Source: Amycolatopsis jiangsuensis (GTDB lineage Bacteria > Actinomycetota > Actinomycetes > Mycobacteriales > Pseudonocardiaceae). From it: 64,000 bases of DNA. Within the stretch, counting starts at the first letter, position 1; each line of letters starts with the position of its first letter. The notes under the pieces were generated by a model. The model did not search any database, was not told the DNA's origin, and saw nothing but the letters and a program-made list of their open reading frames with translations. Where the stretch lies: contig NZ_JACHMG010000001.1 in NCBI RefSeq assembly GCF_014204865.1, forward strand, positions 7,981,122 through 8,045,121, given 5' to 3'. Positions 1 through 9,329 of the stretch are shown here, one piece after another. The position numbers and the translations under genes were made by a program.

Positions 1-2
1 GC

Positions 3-2009
3 ATGGAAGCCGCGTTCATCGACATCGGCCGCGGCCGCAACGCGGTGCTCTACGCCGGCGAGGTCGACTGGGACGCGGCCGGCCTGGAGGGCAAGGCCCG
101 CAAGATCGAGCAGGCGCTCTCCACCGGCGACAGCGTGCTGGTGCAGGTCACCAAGGACCCGGTCGGGCACAAGGGTGCCCGGCTGACCACGCAGATCTCG
201 CTGCCCGGCCGGTTCCTGGTCTACGTCCCCGCCGGCGGGGCCACCGGGATCTCGCGCAAGCTGCCGGAGAACGAACGGCGCCGGCTCAAGGACATCCTCA
301 AGCGGATCGTCCCGGAGGACGCGGGGGTGATCATCCGCACCGCGTCCGAGGGCATCAGCGAGCAGGAGCTGGACCGCGACGTGCGCAGGCTCAAGGCGCA
401 GTGGGACATCATCAAGGACAAGGCCGCGGCCGGTTCCGGCAAGAAGGGCAGCGCCCCGGCGATGCTCTACGAAGAGCCGGACCTGCTGGTCAAGGTCGTG
501 CGGGACCTGTTCACCGAGGACTTCGCGAAGCTGGAGGTCCAGGGCGGCAAGGCCTGGGACACCATCCACGGCTACGTCCAGCACGTCGCGCCGGACCTGA
601 TCGAGCGGCTCAAGCGCTACACCGGCACCGGCGACGCGTTCGCCGCCCACCGGATCGACGAGCAGATCACCAAGGCGCTCGACCGCAAGGTCTGGCTGCC
701 CTCCGGCGGTTATCTGGTCATCGACCGCACCGAGGCGATGACCGTGATCGACGTGAACACCGGCAAGTTCACCGGCTCCGGCGGCAACCTCGAGGAGACG
801 GTGACCCGCAACAACCTGGAGTCGGCGGAGGAGATCGTCCGCCAGCTGCGGCTGCGGGACATCGGCGGGATCATCGTGATCGACTTCATCGACATGGTGC
901 TCGAGTCCAACCGCGAACTGGTGCTGCGCCGGCTCACCGAATGCCTTGGCCGTGACCGGACCCGGCACCAGGTCGCCGAGGTGACCTCGCTCGGCCTGGT
1001 GCAGATGACCCGCAAGAAGATCGGCACCGGCCTGCTGGAGGCGTTCTCCACGCCGTGCGAGCACTGCAAGGGCCGCGGTGTGGTCGTCTCGACCGAACAG
1101 CCGCAGCGCGGCAACGGCTCCGGCAGCCACAACGGCCACAACCACGGCTCCGACACCAAGGCCTCGCGCCGCTCCCGCGGCCGCGGCAAGGGCGGCGATG
1201 ACCAGCACAGCGAGCACCAGGCCAAGGCCGAACCGGTGACGCCCGCGCCGACCCCGGAGCAGCGGGAGTCGGTGGTCACCGCGGTGCAGGCGATGGCCAA
1301 CGCCTCGAAGGCCGCCTCCGCCAGGGGCGAGCACGAGCAGCCCGCCACGGACGAAGCTGCCGGTGAGCCGACCGCGACCGAGTCCGGCCGCAAGGAGGGC
1401 TCATCCTCCGGCGAGACGGGGAACCGCTCGAAGACCACCGAAGCCGGACCGCGCGGTGCGGTCGCCGGCACGTCCTCCGGCGAAACCGCGGGCCGCAGCG
1501 AGGCCGCAGAGTCGAAGGAGACCACTGTGGCCACCGGGACCACGGCGATCACGGGGACGACCGGGAACACGGCGACCGCTGAGCCCGCCGTGACCACGGC
1601 GACCGCTGAGGCCGAGCCGGGCCGCGAAGTCGCGGGCCAGCCGGTGACCACTCCGGCCGACGAGGCCGAGGTGCGCCCTCAGGAGTCGCCCGCCCGCCCC
1701 GCCGGGGAGGTCGCGGACGCGCCGGTGACCACTCCGGCCGACGAGGTCGTGGTGCCGCAGTCCGAACCGTCCGTCGAGCCGTCGTCGCCGGAGCCGGAGA
1801 CCCCCGAGGACCCAGCGACCTCGAAGGCGTCGGCGGCCGCAGTGACTCCGGAGACCCCGGTCGCCGGGTCGTCGTCCGCCGGTCCGGACGCGGACGCGGA
1901 ACCCGAGGTCGAGGTGCCCGCCCCGGCGGGGCGGAGCGGACGCAGGCGGTCTCGCCGGGCGGCTTCCCGGCCGGCCGGTCCGCCGGTGCACGCCACCGAC
2001 CAGAGCTGA
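3..2009 (+). CDS. rne: Ribonuclease E/G, 5'-truncated by the window edge
   Basis: This is a single-strand-specific endoribonuclease of the RNase E/G family, acting in mRNA turnover and rRNA/tRNA processing. The visible part opens inside the S1 RNA-binding domain (MEAAFIDIGRGRNA), continues through the catalytic core with its metal-binding aspartates (VIDVNTG near residue 250, VIDFIDM near 295) and the zinc-link cysteines (PCEHCKG near 352). It ends in about 300 residues of Ala/Thr/Glu/Pro-rich low complexity with an Arg-rich tail (GRRRSRR), typical of the disordered C-terminus in actinobacteria. The true start lies upstream of base 1, so the listed ATG is internal. rplU and rpmA follow, as in other actinobacteria. 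Confidence 0.95.
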   Translation: MEAAFIDIGRGRNAVLYAGEVDWDAAGLEGKARKIEQALSTGDSVLVQVTKDPVGHKGARLTTQISLPGRFLVYVPAGGATGISRKLPENERRRLKDILKRIVPEDAGVIIRTASEGISEQELDRDVRRLKAQWDIIKDKAAAGSGKKGSAPAMLYEEPDLLVKVVRDLFTEDFAKLEVQGGKAWDTIHGYVQHVAPDLIERLKRYTGTGDAFAAHRIDEQITKALDRKVWLPSGGYLVIDRTEAMTVIDVNTGKFTGSGGNLEETVTRNNLESAEEIVRQLRLRDIGGIIVIDFIDMVLESNRELVLRRLTECLGRDRTRHQVAEVTSLGLVQMTRKKIGTGLLEAFSTPCEHCKGRGVVVSTEQPQRGNGSGSHNGHNHGSDTKASRRSRGRGKGGDDQHSEHQAKAEPVTPAPTPEQRESVVTAVQAMANASKAASARGEHEQPATDEAAGEPTATESGRKEGSSSGETGNRSKTTEAGPRGAVAGTSSGETAGRSEAAESKETTVATGTTAITGTTGNTATAEPAVTTATAEAEPGREVAGQPVTTPADEAEVRPQESPARPAGEVADAPVTTPADEVVVPQSEPSVEPSSPEPETPEDPATSKASAAAVTPETPVAGSSSAGPDADAEPEVEVPAPAGRSGRRRSRRAASRPAGPPVHATDQS

Positions 2010-2020
2010 ACGAGCACTGG

Positions 2021-2054
2021 GGGACCCCGGGTGCAACCAGACCCGGGGCCTCCC
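2021..2054 (+). terminator. Hairpin terminator after rne
   Basis: The arms CCCCGGGT (2025-2032) and ACCCGGGG (2041-2048) are a perfect 8-bp inverted repeat with an 8-nt loop, starting 16 nt after the rne stop. There is no U-tract, which is usual for actinobacterial terminators. It separates rne from the rplU leader. Confidence 0.6.
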
Positions 2055-2173
2055 GTAACCTGGAGTTCGGCTCACCACCAGAGTGAGCCGCTGCGCGAGC
2101 ACCTGGACCGCCTTCCCGGCGGGCCGGCCGCGCCAGCCCCTTAACCCATTGTCGAGCAATGCAGGAGACTTCC

Positions 2174-2488
2174 GTGTCGGCGTACGCGATCGTCAAGACC
2201 GGCGGCAAGCAGTACAAGGTGGCCGTCGGCGACGTCGTCGAGGTCGAGAAGCTCGAGGGCGAGCCGGGCACCGAGCACACCTTCCCCGCCGTGCTGTTCG
2301 TGGACGGTGGCGAGGTCACCACGGACGCCGACGCGCTGGCGAAGGTCTCGGTCACCGGCAAGGTCGTCGAGCAGACCAAGGGTCCGAAGATCCGGATCCA
2401 CAAGTTCAAGAACAAGACCGGCTACCACAAGCGCCAAGGCCACCGGCAGAAGCTGACCCGCGTCGAGGTCACCGGCATCTCCCAGTAA
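2174..2488 (+). CDS. rplU: 50S ribosomal protein L21
   Basis: L21 is a large-subunit protein that binds 23S rRNA near L20. The product begins [16 protein letters not shown] and is 104 residues, the usual family length, ending in the conserved basic [10 protein letters not shown] segment. I chose the GTG at 2174 because AGGAGA (2163-2168) sits 5 nt upstream of it. The in-frame ATG at 2159 would overlap that ribosome-binding site and add five residues not typical of the family. rpmA follows after 51 nt, the conserved rplU-rpmA pair. Confidence 0.95.
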   Translation: MSAYAIVKTGGKQYKVAVGDVVEVEKLEGEPGTEHTFPAVLFVDGGEVTTDADALAKVSVTGKVVEQTKGPKIRIHKFKNKTGYHKRQGHRQKLTRVEVTGISQ

Positions 2489-2539
2489 GACCTTCCGGAT
2501 CTTCGCAAGACCCTGAACTTTGCCAGAAAGGGCTGAACA

Positions 2540-2788
2540 ATGGCTCACAAGAAGGGTGCGTCCAGCTCCCGCAACGGTCGTGATTCGAACGCACAGCGCC
2601 TCGGCGTGAAGCGCTTCGGTGGCCAGCAGGTCAGCGCGGGCGAGATCATCATCCGCCAGCGCGGCACCAAGTTCCACCCCGGTGTGAACGTCGGCCGCGG
2701 TGGCGACGACACGCTGTTCGCGCTGGCCGCCGGTGCGGTCCAGTTCGGTGTGAAGCGCGGCCGCAAGACCGTGAACATCGCGCCGTAA
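2540..2788 (+). CDS. rpmA: 50S ribosomal protein L27
   Basis: L27 lies at the peptidyl-transferase centre of the large subunit. The 82-residue product has the family N-terminus [16 protein letters not shown] followed by the conserved KRFGGQ segment. AGAAAGGG just upstream serves as ribosome-binding site. The gene completes the rplU-rpmA pair and is followed by a long terminator hairpin before obg. Confidence 0.97.
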   Translation: MAHKKGASSSRNGRDSNAQRLGVKRFGGQQVSAGEIIIRQRGTKFHPGVNVGRGGDDTLFALAAGAVQFGVKRGRKTVNIAP

Positions 2789-2799
2789 CGGGCGATGTC

Positions 2800-2841
2800 G
2801 GGGCGACGTGGGTCCGCGGAAAGCGCGGACCACGTCGCCCC
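2800..2841 (+). terminator. Strong hairpin terminator after rpmA
   Basis: GGGGCGACGTGG...TCCGCG pairs with CGCGGA...CCACGTCGCCCC around a short GAAA-type loop. This gives a stem of about 18 bp with one bulged G, 11 nt after the rpmA stop. A second small hairpin (CCGGGGGC-CGA-GCCCCCGG, 2857-2875) lies just downstream. Confidence 0.8.
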
Positions 2842-2952
2842 GTTACTCGTGTTGGCCCGGGGGCCGAGCCCCCGGAACCCCCACGGTGCGGCCGCTGGCA
2901 GACCCAGCGTGACCCGCGCCGTTTTTTGTGTGCAGGGAGAGTAGGCAACGTC

Positions 2953-4467
2953 ATGGCGTCCCGGTTCGTGGACCGCGCGGTCATCCACCTGACCGCCGGT
3001 GACGGGGGCAACGGCTGTGCCTCGGTGCACCGCGAAAAGTTCAAGCCGCTCGGCGGCCCGGACGGCGGCAACGGCGGGCACGGCGGCGACGTCACCCTCG
3101 TCGTCGACCCGGGCGTGCACACGCTGCTCGACTTCCACTTCCGCCCGCACGCCCGCGCCGGCAACGGCAAGATGGGCATGGGCAGCCACCGCAACGGTGC
3201 CGCCGGCGAACCGCTGGAGATGCGCGTACCGGCGGGCACGGTGGTGTTCACCGAGGACGGCGAGCTGGTGGCCGATCTGGTCAGCCCGGGCACGCGGTTC
3301 GTCGCCGCGCAGGGCGGCCGAGGTGGGCTGGGCAATGCGGCGCTGGCGTCGAAAGCCCGTAAGGCGCCCGGATTCGCGCTGCTCGGCGAGCCGGGGGAGA
3401 GCCGCAACCTGGTGCTGGAGCTGCGCTCGGTGGCCGACGTCGGCCTGCTCGGGTTCCCGTCCGCGGGCAAGTCCTCGCTGATCTCGGTGCTGTCCGCGGC
3501 GAAGCCGAAGATCGCCGACTACCCGTTCACCACGCTGGTGCCGAACCTCGGCGTGATCACGGCCGGGTCCACTGTGTACACCATGGCGGACGTGCCCGGC
3601 CTGATCCCCGGCGCGTCCGAGGGCCGCGGGCTCGGCCTGGACTTCCTGCGCCACATCGAACGCTGCGCGGTGCTGGTGCACGTGGTCGACTGCGCCACGC
3701 TGGAGCCGGGCCGCGACCCGCTGTCCGATGTGGACGCTCTCGAGGAGGAGCTCGCCCGCTACACGCCGGGGCTGGGCGGCAAGCTCGAGCAGCGTCCCCG
3801 CGTGGTCGTGCTCAACAAGATCGACGTTCCGGAGGCCGCCGAGCTGGCCGAGTTCGTGCGGCCCGACTTCGAGGCACGCGGGCTGCGGGTGTTCGAGGTG
3901 TCCACCGCGTCCCGCAAGGGGCTCAAAGAACTGAGTTTCGCGCTCGCCGAGGTCGTGGAGGCCTACCGCGAGGCGCAGCCGGTGCTGGAGCCGGAGAAGA
4001 TCGTGCTGCGCCCGCTCGCGGTGGACGACAGCGGCTTCATCGTCGAAGAGGACCCGGAGGAGGACGGCGCGTTCGTCGTCCGCGGCGCCCGGCCGGAGCG
4101 GTGGATCCGGCAGACCAACTTCGCCAACGACGAGGCCGTCGGCTATCTCGCCGACCGGCTCAACCGGCTCGGCGTCGAGGAGGCCCTGGCCAAACGCGGG
4201 GCGAAACCGGGAAGTCCGGTCACCATCGGCGACATCCAGTTCGAATGGGAGCCTTCCACCCCCGGCGTCGCGGTGCACTTGTCCGGCCGTGGCACCGACG
4301 TCCGGCTGGAGCGTAACGACCGGGTCGGCGCGGCCGAACGCAAGGAGGCGCGGCGGATCCGCCGGGACGGGCCCGACGACCTGGAGGACGACGAGCCCGC
4401 CGGCCTCGCCGACGATCTGGACGGTGTCTGGACCGGCGAGGACGGGCACGCGGAGCCGGACCGGTGA
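2953..4467 (+). CDS. obg: Obg family GTPase
   Basis: Obg is an essential GTPase that binds the 50S subunit and links ribosome maturation with growth and stress responses. The 504-residue product has the glycine-rich Obg fold first ([19 protein letters not shown]), then the G domain with the P-loop GFPSAGKSS (about 167-175), DVPGLI (about 213) and NKID (about 288). A C-terminal OCT domain and an acidic tail ([10 protein letters not shown]) follow. ATG 2953 is chosen because MASRFVDRA is the conserved family N-terminus; upstream in-frame starts add nothing conserved. Its stop overlaps the proB start in a GTGA arrangement, so the two are translationally coupled. Confidence 0.96.
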   Translation: MASRFVDRAVIHLTAGDGGNGCASVHREKFKPLGGPDGGNGGHGGDVTLVVDPGVHTLLDFHFRPHARAGNGKMGMGSHRNGAAGEPLEMRVPAGTVVFTEDGELVADLVSPGTRFVAAQGGRGGLGNAALASKARKAPGFALLGEPGESRNLVLELRSVADVGLLGFPSAGKSSLISVLSAAKPKIADYPFTTLVPNLGVITAGSTVYTMADVPGLIPGASEGRGLGLDFLRHIERCAVLVHVVDCATLEPGRDPLSDVDALEEELARYTPGLGGKLEQRPRVVVLNKIDVPEAAELAEFVRPDFEARGLRVFEVSTASRKGLKELSFALAEVVEAYREAQPVLEPEKIVLRPLAVDDSGFIVEEDPEEDGAFVVRGARPERWIRQTNFANDEAVGYLADRLNRLGVEEALAKRGAKPGSPVTIGDIQFEWEPSTPGVAVHLSGRGTDVRLERNDRVGAAERKEARRIRRDGPDDLEDDEPAGLADDLDGVWTGEDGHAEPDR

Positions 4468-5570
4468 ACGGGACCCGGCAGGAGATCGCCGGGGCCCGCA
4501 GGCTCGTGGTCAAGATCGGCTCGTCCGCACTGACCACCGCGGGCAGCGGGCTCGACGTGGCCCGGCTGGACGCGCTGGTCGACGCCATCGCCGCCCGGGT
4601 GCGGCGTGACGCGCAGATCGTGCTCGTGTCCTCGGGTGCGATCGGTGCCGGGCTGGCGCCGCTGAAGCTGGGCAAGCGGCCGCGGGATCTGGCCACCCAG
4701 CAGGCCGCCGCCAGCGTCGGCCAGCTGACGCTCGCACACGCGTACGCGGAGTCCTTCGGCCGTTACGCGCTCACCGTCGGTCAGGTCCTGCTGACCTCCG
4801 ACGACGTGGTGCGCCGGTCGCACTACCGCAACGCCCAGCGCACGTTCTCGCGGCTGCTCGCCCTCGGCACGGTGCCGGTGGTGAACGAGAACGACACCGT
4901 GGCCACGCAGGAGATCCGGTTCGGTGACAACGACCGTCTGGCGGCGCTGGTGGCACACCTGATCGGCGCCGAGGCGCTGATCCTGCTGTCCGATGTGGAC
5001 GGTCTGTACGACGGTGATCCGCGCGCCGGTGCCACCCGCCGGATCGCCGAGGTGCACAGTGAGTCCGATGTGGACGGTATCGCGGTCGGCATCTCCTCGT
5101 CCGGCCTCGGTACCGGAGGGATGGTTTCGAAGCTCGCCGCGGCCCGCACCGCTGCCGGAGCGGGGATCCCGGTGTTGCTCGCCGCCGCCGTCGACGCTGC
5201 GGACGCACTCGGTGCTGCCCGCAGCGGTACGGCTTTCACCCCGGCGGACACCCGGCTGTCGGCCCGCCGCTTCTGGCTCGGCTACGCCACCGACGCGTCC
5301 GGGAAGCTCCGTCTCGACGACGGAGCGGTGCGGGCGATCCTGCGCCGTCGTTCCCTGCTGGCGGCCGGCATCACCGGCCTCGACGGCGACTTCCAGGCAG
5401 GCGACGTGGTCGACCTCGTCGACGCGGCCGACGTTCCGGTGGCCCGTGGCGTCGTAGGTTTCGACGCGGCCGAACTGCCCGCGCTGATCGGCCGCTCCAG
5501 CCACGAGGTCCCGGTGGAACACCGCCGCGAGGTCGTCCACGCCGACGATCTGGTTCCACTGCGCCGCTGA
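4464..5570 (+). CDS. proB: Glutamate 5-kinase
   Basis: ProB phosphorylates glutamate to glutamyl-5-phosphate, the first step of proline synthesis. The 368-residue product has the amino-acid kinase fold ([12 protein letters not shown] near the N-terminus, SSGAIGAG near 55-62, NENDTV near 140, [12 protein letters not shown]) and a C-terminal PUA domain from about residue 280. It starts at a GTG overlapping the obg stop. proA, which usually acts next, is not in the window; a degraded TetR/monooxygenase pair lies downstream instead. Confidence 0.95.
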   Translation: MNGTRQEIAGARRLVVKIGSSALTTAGSGLDVARLDALVDAIAARVRRDAQIVLVSSGAIGAGLAPLKLGKRPRDLATQQAAASVGQLTLAHAYAESFGRYALTVGQVLLTSDDVVRRSHYRNAQRTFSRLLALGTVPVVNENDTVATQEIRFGDNDRLAALVAHLIGAEALILLSDVDGLYDGDPRAGATRRIAEVHSESDVDGIAVGISSSGLGTGGMVSKLAAARTAAGAGIPVLLAAAVDAADALGAARSGTAFTPADTRLSARRFWLGYATDASGKLRLDDGAVRAILRRRSLLAAGITGLDGDFQAGDVVDLVDAADVPVARGVVGFDAAELPALIGRSSHEVPVEHRREVVHADDLVPLRR

Positions 5571-5574
5571 CCTT

Positions 5575-5917
5575 TGAGGTGGAGTACCACGCGGGCCAGC
5601 TGCTCCGCGTACGCCTCGGTGAACCCGGCCGATTCCGGGTCCTGCCCGGTGATGGCCCTGGCGACCTGGTGCTGCAGGAACTCCCGCTGCTGCCCGGCAC
5701 TACCGGTCTCCGGACCGCCCTCGGCCAGGTTTTCGCGAAGGAAGATCCGGCTGAGGTCGGGGTCGGCGGCCCCGTCACGCGCGAAGTCGGCCACGACGTC
5801 CTCGAGCGGCCGTTCCGGTGTGGCGAGCGCGCGGAAGCCTTCGAAGGGGGCACTTCCGACCGCGGTGCACGGCGCGGGGCCTCGGACGCGGACGTCAGCG
5901 TAGCCGGTGATTTGATC
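5575..5917 (-). pseudogene. TetR-family regulator remnant (C-terminal part only)
   Basis: On the minus strand one frame reads through a stretch resembling a TetR ligand-binding domain (GFRALATPERPLEDVVADFA, then LSRIFLRENLAEGG and ITGQDPESAGFTEAYAEQLA). The frame is closed upstream by TAA near 5935 and has no good start codon. The N-terminal helix-turn-helix is missing. Downstream the frame runs on into antisense proB, so the natural stop is also lost. I read it as the 3' debris of a regulator that once controlled the adjacent, also broken, monooxygenase. Assignment to TetR rests on pattern recognition. Confidence 0.5.
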
Positions 5918-5921
5918 AGAC

Positions 5922-5955
5922 GTACGGTTGACTTAATCATTTGTATGGTTACTTA
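5922..5955 (+). promoter_or_regulatory. Promoter region with paired direct repeats before the monooxygenase
   Basis: GTACGGTTGACTTA (5922-5935) and GTATGGTTACTTA (5943-5955) are imperfect direct repeats offset by 21 bp, about two helical turns. The first contains TTGAC, a possible -35. They lie between the TetR remnant and the monooxygenase start, where a TetR operator would be expected. Confidence 0.35.
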
Positions 5956-5973
5956 TGGCTCTTTCGGAAGTGA

Positions 5974-7222
5974 GTGAAGAAGACCGTGAACGAGGTCGAA
6001 GTGGCCGTGGTCGGGGGCGGTACCGGTGGGCTGTGCCTGGCACACGGGCTGCGCCGCGCGGGAGTGAAGGTCGCGGTGTACGAACGCAGCCGCACGCGTA
6101 CGGAACGGCTACAGGGCTACCGCGTGCACATCGACCCGACCGGATCGTCGGCACTGCACGAATGCCTGTCACCGTCCACTTGGGACAGTTTCCTGGTCAC
6201 GACCGGAACGAGCGCGGGCGGCTTCGCCTTCGTCACCGAACAGCTGCGGGAGCTGGCCATGCTGTCGCGGCCGCCGGACGCCGACCCGGCCACTGCGCAC
6301 CACTCCGCGAGCCGCATCTCGCTGCACCGGGTGACGGAATCGTCCGGTACGACAAGGAATTCGTCCGGTACGAGTCCGGCGGAAACGGGGCGGTCCTGCA
6401 CTTCGCGGACGGCACCACCGCGGAGGCCGGCCTGGTTGTCGGCGCGGACGGGGCGAATTCACGCGTGCGCCTCCAGCTGCTGCCGCATGCCCGGCCTGTG
6501 GATACCGGAATCACCGGCGTCGCCGGGAAGTCCCCGCTCACCGCCGAATCCCGCGGGTGCGTGCCGGAGCGGTTGACCAGCGGCCCCAACCTGGTGCTGC
6601 CCCGCCGGGCTGCGGGATGTTCACCGCGCCGCACGAGTTTCCGGACGACGCGGAAAACGACGAGACCGCCGCGATCGACCCGGTCCTGTTCGACAACACC
6701 GCGAGCTACGTGATGTGGGTGTACGCGGCGCGCACCCGGTGTTTCCCGGCCGGGCTGGCCGAACTGGCGGGGCCCGGCCTGCGTTCCCTGGTGCTGGAAC
6801 GGATCGAAGGCTGGCACCCGGCGTTCTCGCGGCTCGTGGCGGATTCCCCGGACGCGACGGTGTCTCTGCTGCCCATCCGGACCTCGGTTCCGGTGGGGGC
6901 CTGGGAGACCGGCCCGGTGACGCTGCTCGGCGACGCCGCGCACAGCATGACGCCGTTCCGCGGCATCGGTGCGAACGTCGCTCTGCGCGATGCGCAGCTG
7001 CTGTCCCGTGCCCTGGCCGGTGGCGGCGATGTCCGCGCAGCTGTGGCCGATTACGAACGGCGGATGCGCGAATACGGCTATCGAGCGGTACGCGCCTCGG
7101 CCCGCAGCGCCGACCGGTTCGTCACCGAAAGCCGCTTCCACCGCGGTCTCACCCGCGGCGGATTCGCCGCCATGGGCAGGGTTTCCGAGCTGCGGCGGAG
7201 ATTCGCCGGGACGCCAGGCTGA
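5974..7222 (+). pseudogene. FAD-dependent monooxygenase, frameshifted
   Basis: The three hallmark motifs of flavin-dependent aromatic monooxygenases are present but lie in three reading frames. GGGTGGLCLAHGL (FAD Rossmann) is in the first. VVGADGANSRVR (DG motif) is in the second. LLGDAAHSMTPFRGIGANVA (GD motif) is in the third. The first shift is near 6340, after SLHRVT, where the sequence jumps to VRYDKEFVRYE and the usual LRxxLL segment is missing, so a small deletion is likely. The second is a 1-nt slip near 6595-6605 in a run of C residues. Unless both are sequencing errors, no active enzyme is made. Confidence 0.8.
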
Positions 7223-7228
7223 GCGGGC

Positions 7229-8731
7229 TCAGTGCCCCGCGGTCAGTTCCCCCGACAGCCGGTCGTGCATGGTGGCGCTGGGCGCGTTCAGGCCGACGAT
7301 CTCCACGGTCTTGCCGAGTGCGGCGTACTTGGTGGTGATGGCGTCGAGCGCGGCGACCGTGGAGGCGTCCCAGATGTGCGCGTCGGTGAGGTCGAGGACC
7401 ACGTGGCCGGGGTCGCCGCGATAGTCGAACCGGGAGACCAGATCGTTGCTGGAGGCGAAGAACAGCGCGCCGGTGACGGCGTACACGACCTGGTTGCCGT
7501 CCGGGTCGAGGGCTGAGGTCACGTCGACCAGATGCGCCACCCGGCGGGCGAAGATCACCATCGCGGTGATCGTGCCGACCACCACGCCGATGGCGAGGTT
7601 GCTGGTGGCAACCACCACCGCGACGGTGAGCACCATGACGGTGATCTCGCCGGCCGGCATCCGCTTCAGCGTGGCGGGTGCGACGCTGTGCCAGTCGAAG
7701 GTGCCGAACGCGACGAGCATCATCACCGCGACCAGTGCGGCCATCGGGATCCGGGACACCAGCGGGCCGCAGACCAGGCAGAGCACCATCAGGAAGACCC
7801 CGGCCAGGAACGTCGACAACCGGGTCCGGGAGCCGGCGGTCCTGACGTTGATCATGGTCTGGCCGATCATCGCGCAGCCGCCCATGCCGCCGAAGACGCC
7901 GGTCACGACGTTGGCGATGCCCTGCCCGATGGCCTCGCGGGTCTTGCTGGACCGGGTGTCGGTGATGTCGTCGACCAGCTTCGCGGTCATCAGCGATTCC
8001 ATCAGCCCCACGAGGGCGAACGCGACGGCGTAGGGCGCCAGCAGTCCGAGCGTGCCGAAGGTGAACGGGACGTCCGGGATGCCCGGTACCGGCAGCGCCG
8101 AGGGCAGCGCTCCCTTGTCGCCGACCGTCGGCACCGAAATGCCTGCGGCGATGGTGAGCACGGTGAGCGCCACGATGGATACCAGCGGCGCGGGCACGAT
8201 CTTCGTGAGCCGGGGGAAGAGCACCATGAGCACGAGCCCACCCGCGAACAACGGGTAGACCGGCCAGGGCACGGCGATGAGTTCCGGTACCTGCGCGAGG
8301 AAAATCAGGATGGCCAGCGCGTTGACGAATCCGACCATGACGCTGCGCGGCACGAACCGCATCAGCTTCGCGACGCCGAGGGACCCGAGCACGATCTGGA
8401 ACAGCCCGCCGAGGATCACCGTGGCGACCAGGTAACCCAGCCCGTGCTCACGGGCGAGCGGCGCGACGACGAGCGCGATCGCACCGGTGGCCGCGGAGAT
8501 CATCGCCGCTCGTCCGCCCACGAACGAGATCACCACCGCCATCGTGAACGAGGCGCACAGACCCACCCGCGGATCGACGCCGGCGATGATCGAGAACGAG
8601 ATCGCTTCCGGGATCAGTGCCAGTGCCACGACCAGGCCGCCGAAGAACTCCGTGCGCGCGACCTTCGGGGAGAACCAGGCGGGACGGGTACCGCGCAGCC
8701 GCGCGGGCACGGCGGACAGCAATGAGGACAC
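7229..8731 (-). CDS. SulP-family anion permease with STAS domain
   Basis: SulP proteins carry sulfate, bicarbonate or other anions across the membrane. The 500-residue product has about ten to twelve hydrophobic segments with family motifs (ALALIPEAISFSIIAGVDP near the N-terminus, GGMGGCAMIGQTMINVRTAG in the middle). A C-terminal STAS domain (HVVLDLTDAHIWDASTVAA) ends the protein. I chose the GTG at 8731 because the upstream extension is Arg/Pro-rich and unlike the family. The MerR gene lies upstream on the same strand, and an imperfect dyad sits between them, suggesting MerR control. The substrate cannot be told from the sequence. Confidence 0.85.
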   Translation of the reverse strand: MSSLLSAVPARLRGTRPAWFSPKVARTEFFGGLVVALALIPEAISFSIIAGVDPRVGLCASFTMAVVISFVGGRAAMISAATGAIALVVAPLAREHGLGYLVATVILGGLFQIVLGSLGVAKLMRFVPRSVMVGFVNALAILIFLAQVPELIAVPWPVYPLFAGGLVLMVLFPRLTKIVPAPLVSIVALTVLTIAAGISVPTVGDKGALPSALPVPGIPDVPFTFGTLGLLAPYAVAFALVGLMESLMTAKLVDDITDTRSSKTREAIGQGIANVVTGVFGGMGGCAMIGQTMINVRTAGSRTRLSTFLAGVFLMVLCLVCGPLVSRIPMAALVAVMMLVAFGTFDWHSVAPATLKRMPAGEITVMVLTVAVVVATSNLAIGVVVGTITAMVIFARRVAHLVDVTSALDPDGNQVVYAVTGALFFASSNDLVSRFDYRGDPGHVVLDLTDAHIWDASTVAALDAITTKYAALGKTVEIVGLNAPSATMHDRLSGELTAGH

Positions 8732-8794
8732 AGTGGACGGACCTGTCTTGTTCGGGCGGCGCGGGCACCGGGTGGACGCGGCTCTCGCCGCCAA

Positions 8795-8816
8795 CTCTTC
8801 CGTTACGTTAGAGGAG
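8795..8816 (-). promoter_or_regulatory. Candidate MerR operator upstream of the SulP gene
   Basis: CTCTTCCGTTACGTTAGAGGAG is an imperfect dyad with outer arms CTCTTC/GAGGAG. It contains the TTACGTTAGAG element seen at actinobacterial MerR-type promoters. It lies 64 bp upstream of the SulP start and downstream of the merR gene. Confidence 0.35.
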
Positions 8817-8860
8817 AGATGGGCGGCGGCGGACGTGGCGGTGCCGGAATGCGGTCGAGA

Positions 8861-9265
8861 TCACGTGCGGGCCGGGGAGTCCGCGTCCGGCAGTCGCTCG
8901 CGGTGCGCGCGCAGCAGCGCGGAAAACTCCTCGGCCGCGGTGAGCTTCGCCCGCAGATCCCGGCAGGCCTGCTCCGCGGCGCCGCTGAACTCCGCGAGCC
9001 GCCCGGCCGGGTCGGCCACGGGCGGGCTGCCCGGAACCGGGTCCAGGATGGCGAGCACCTCGCGCATCTCCTCGAGCTGGAAACCCAGCGGTTTCATCCG
9101 CTTGATCAGCTGCAACCGGTCGATGTCCGGTTCGGTGTACAGGCGGAACCCGCCCTGGCTGCGCGCGCTCGGCACGACCAGCCCGACTTCCTCGTAGTAG
9201 CGGATGGTGCGCAGGGAAAGGCCGGTACGCTCGGCGACCTCGCCGATCTGCATCCGTTCGCGCAC
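8861..9265 (-). CDS. MerR-family transcriptional regulator
   Basis: The 134-residue product opens with a MerR winged helix (MQIGEVAERTGLSLRTIRYY, then GFRLYTEPDIDRLQLIKRMK), followed by a dimerisation helix and a short C-terminal region. The C-terminal part has no cysteine pair, so a metal-sensing role is unlikely. GTG 9265 is preferred because GAAAGGA lies about 6 nt upstream; the ATG four codons in is the alternative. It is likely to regulate the SulP gene on the same strand. Confidence 0.85.
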   Translation of the reverse strand: MRERMQIGEVAERTGLSLRTIRYYEEVGLVVPSARSQGGFRLYTEPDIDRLQLIKRMKPLGFQLEEMREVLAILDPVPGSPPVADPAGRLAEFSGAAEQACRDLRAKLTAAEEFSALLRAHRERLPDADSPART

Positions 9266-9329
9266 GCCGTTTCCTTTCCGAACCCCGCTCCGCCACGGTA
9301 ACGCACTGTCCTCCCGTGCCGAGTGGTCG

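Noticed and set aside
2545..4449. 634-codon minus-strand open frame
   Set aside because: It lies antisense to rpmA and obg and shows only composition-driven sequence, as do other long antisense frames in this GC-rich DNA.
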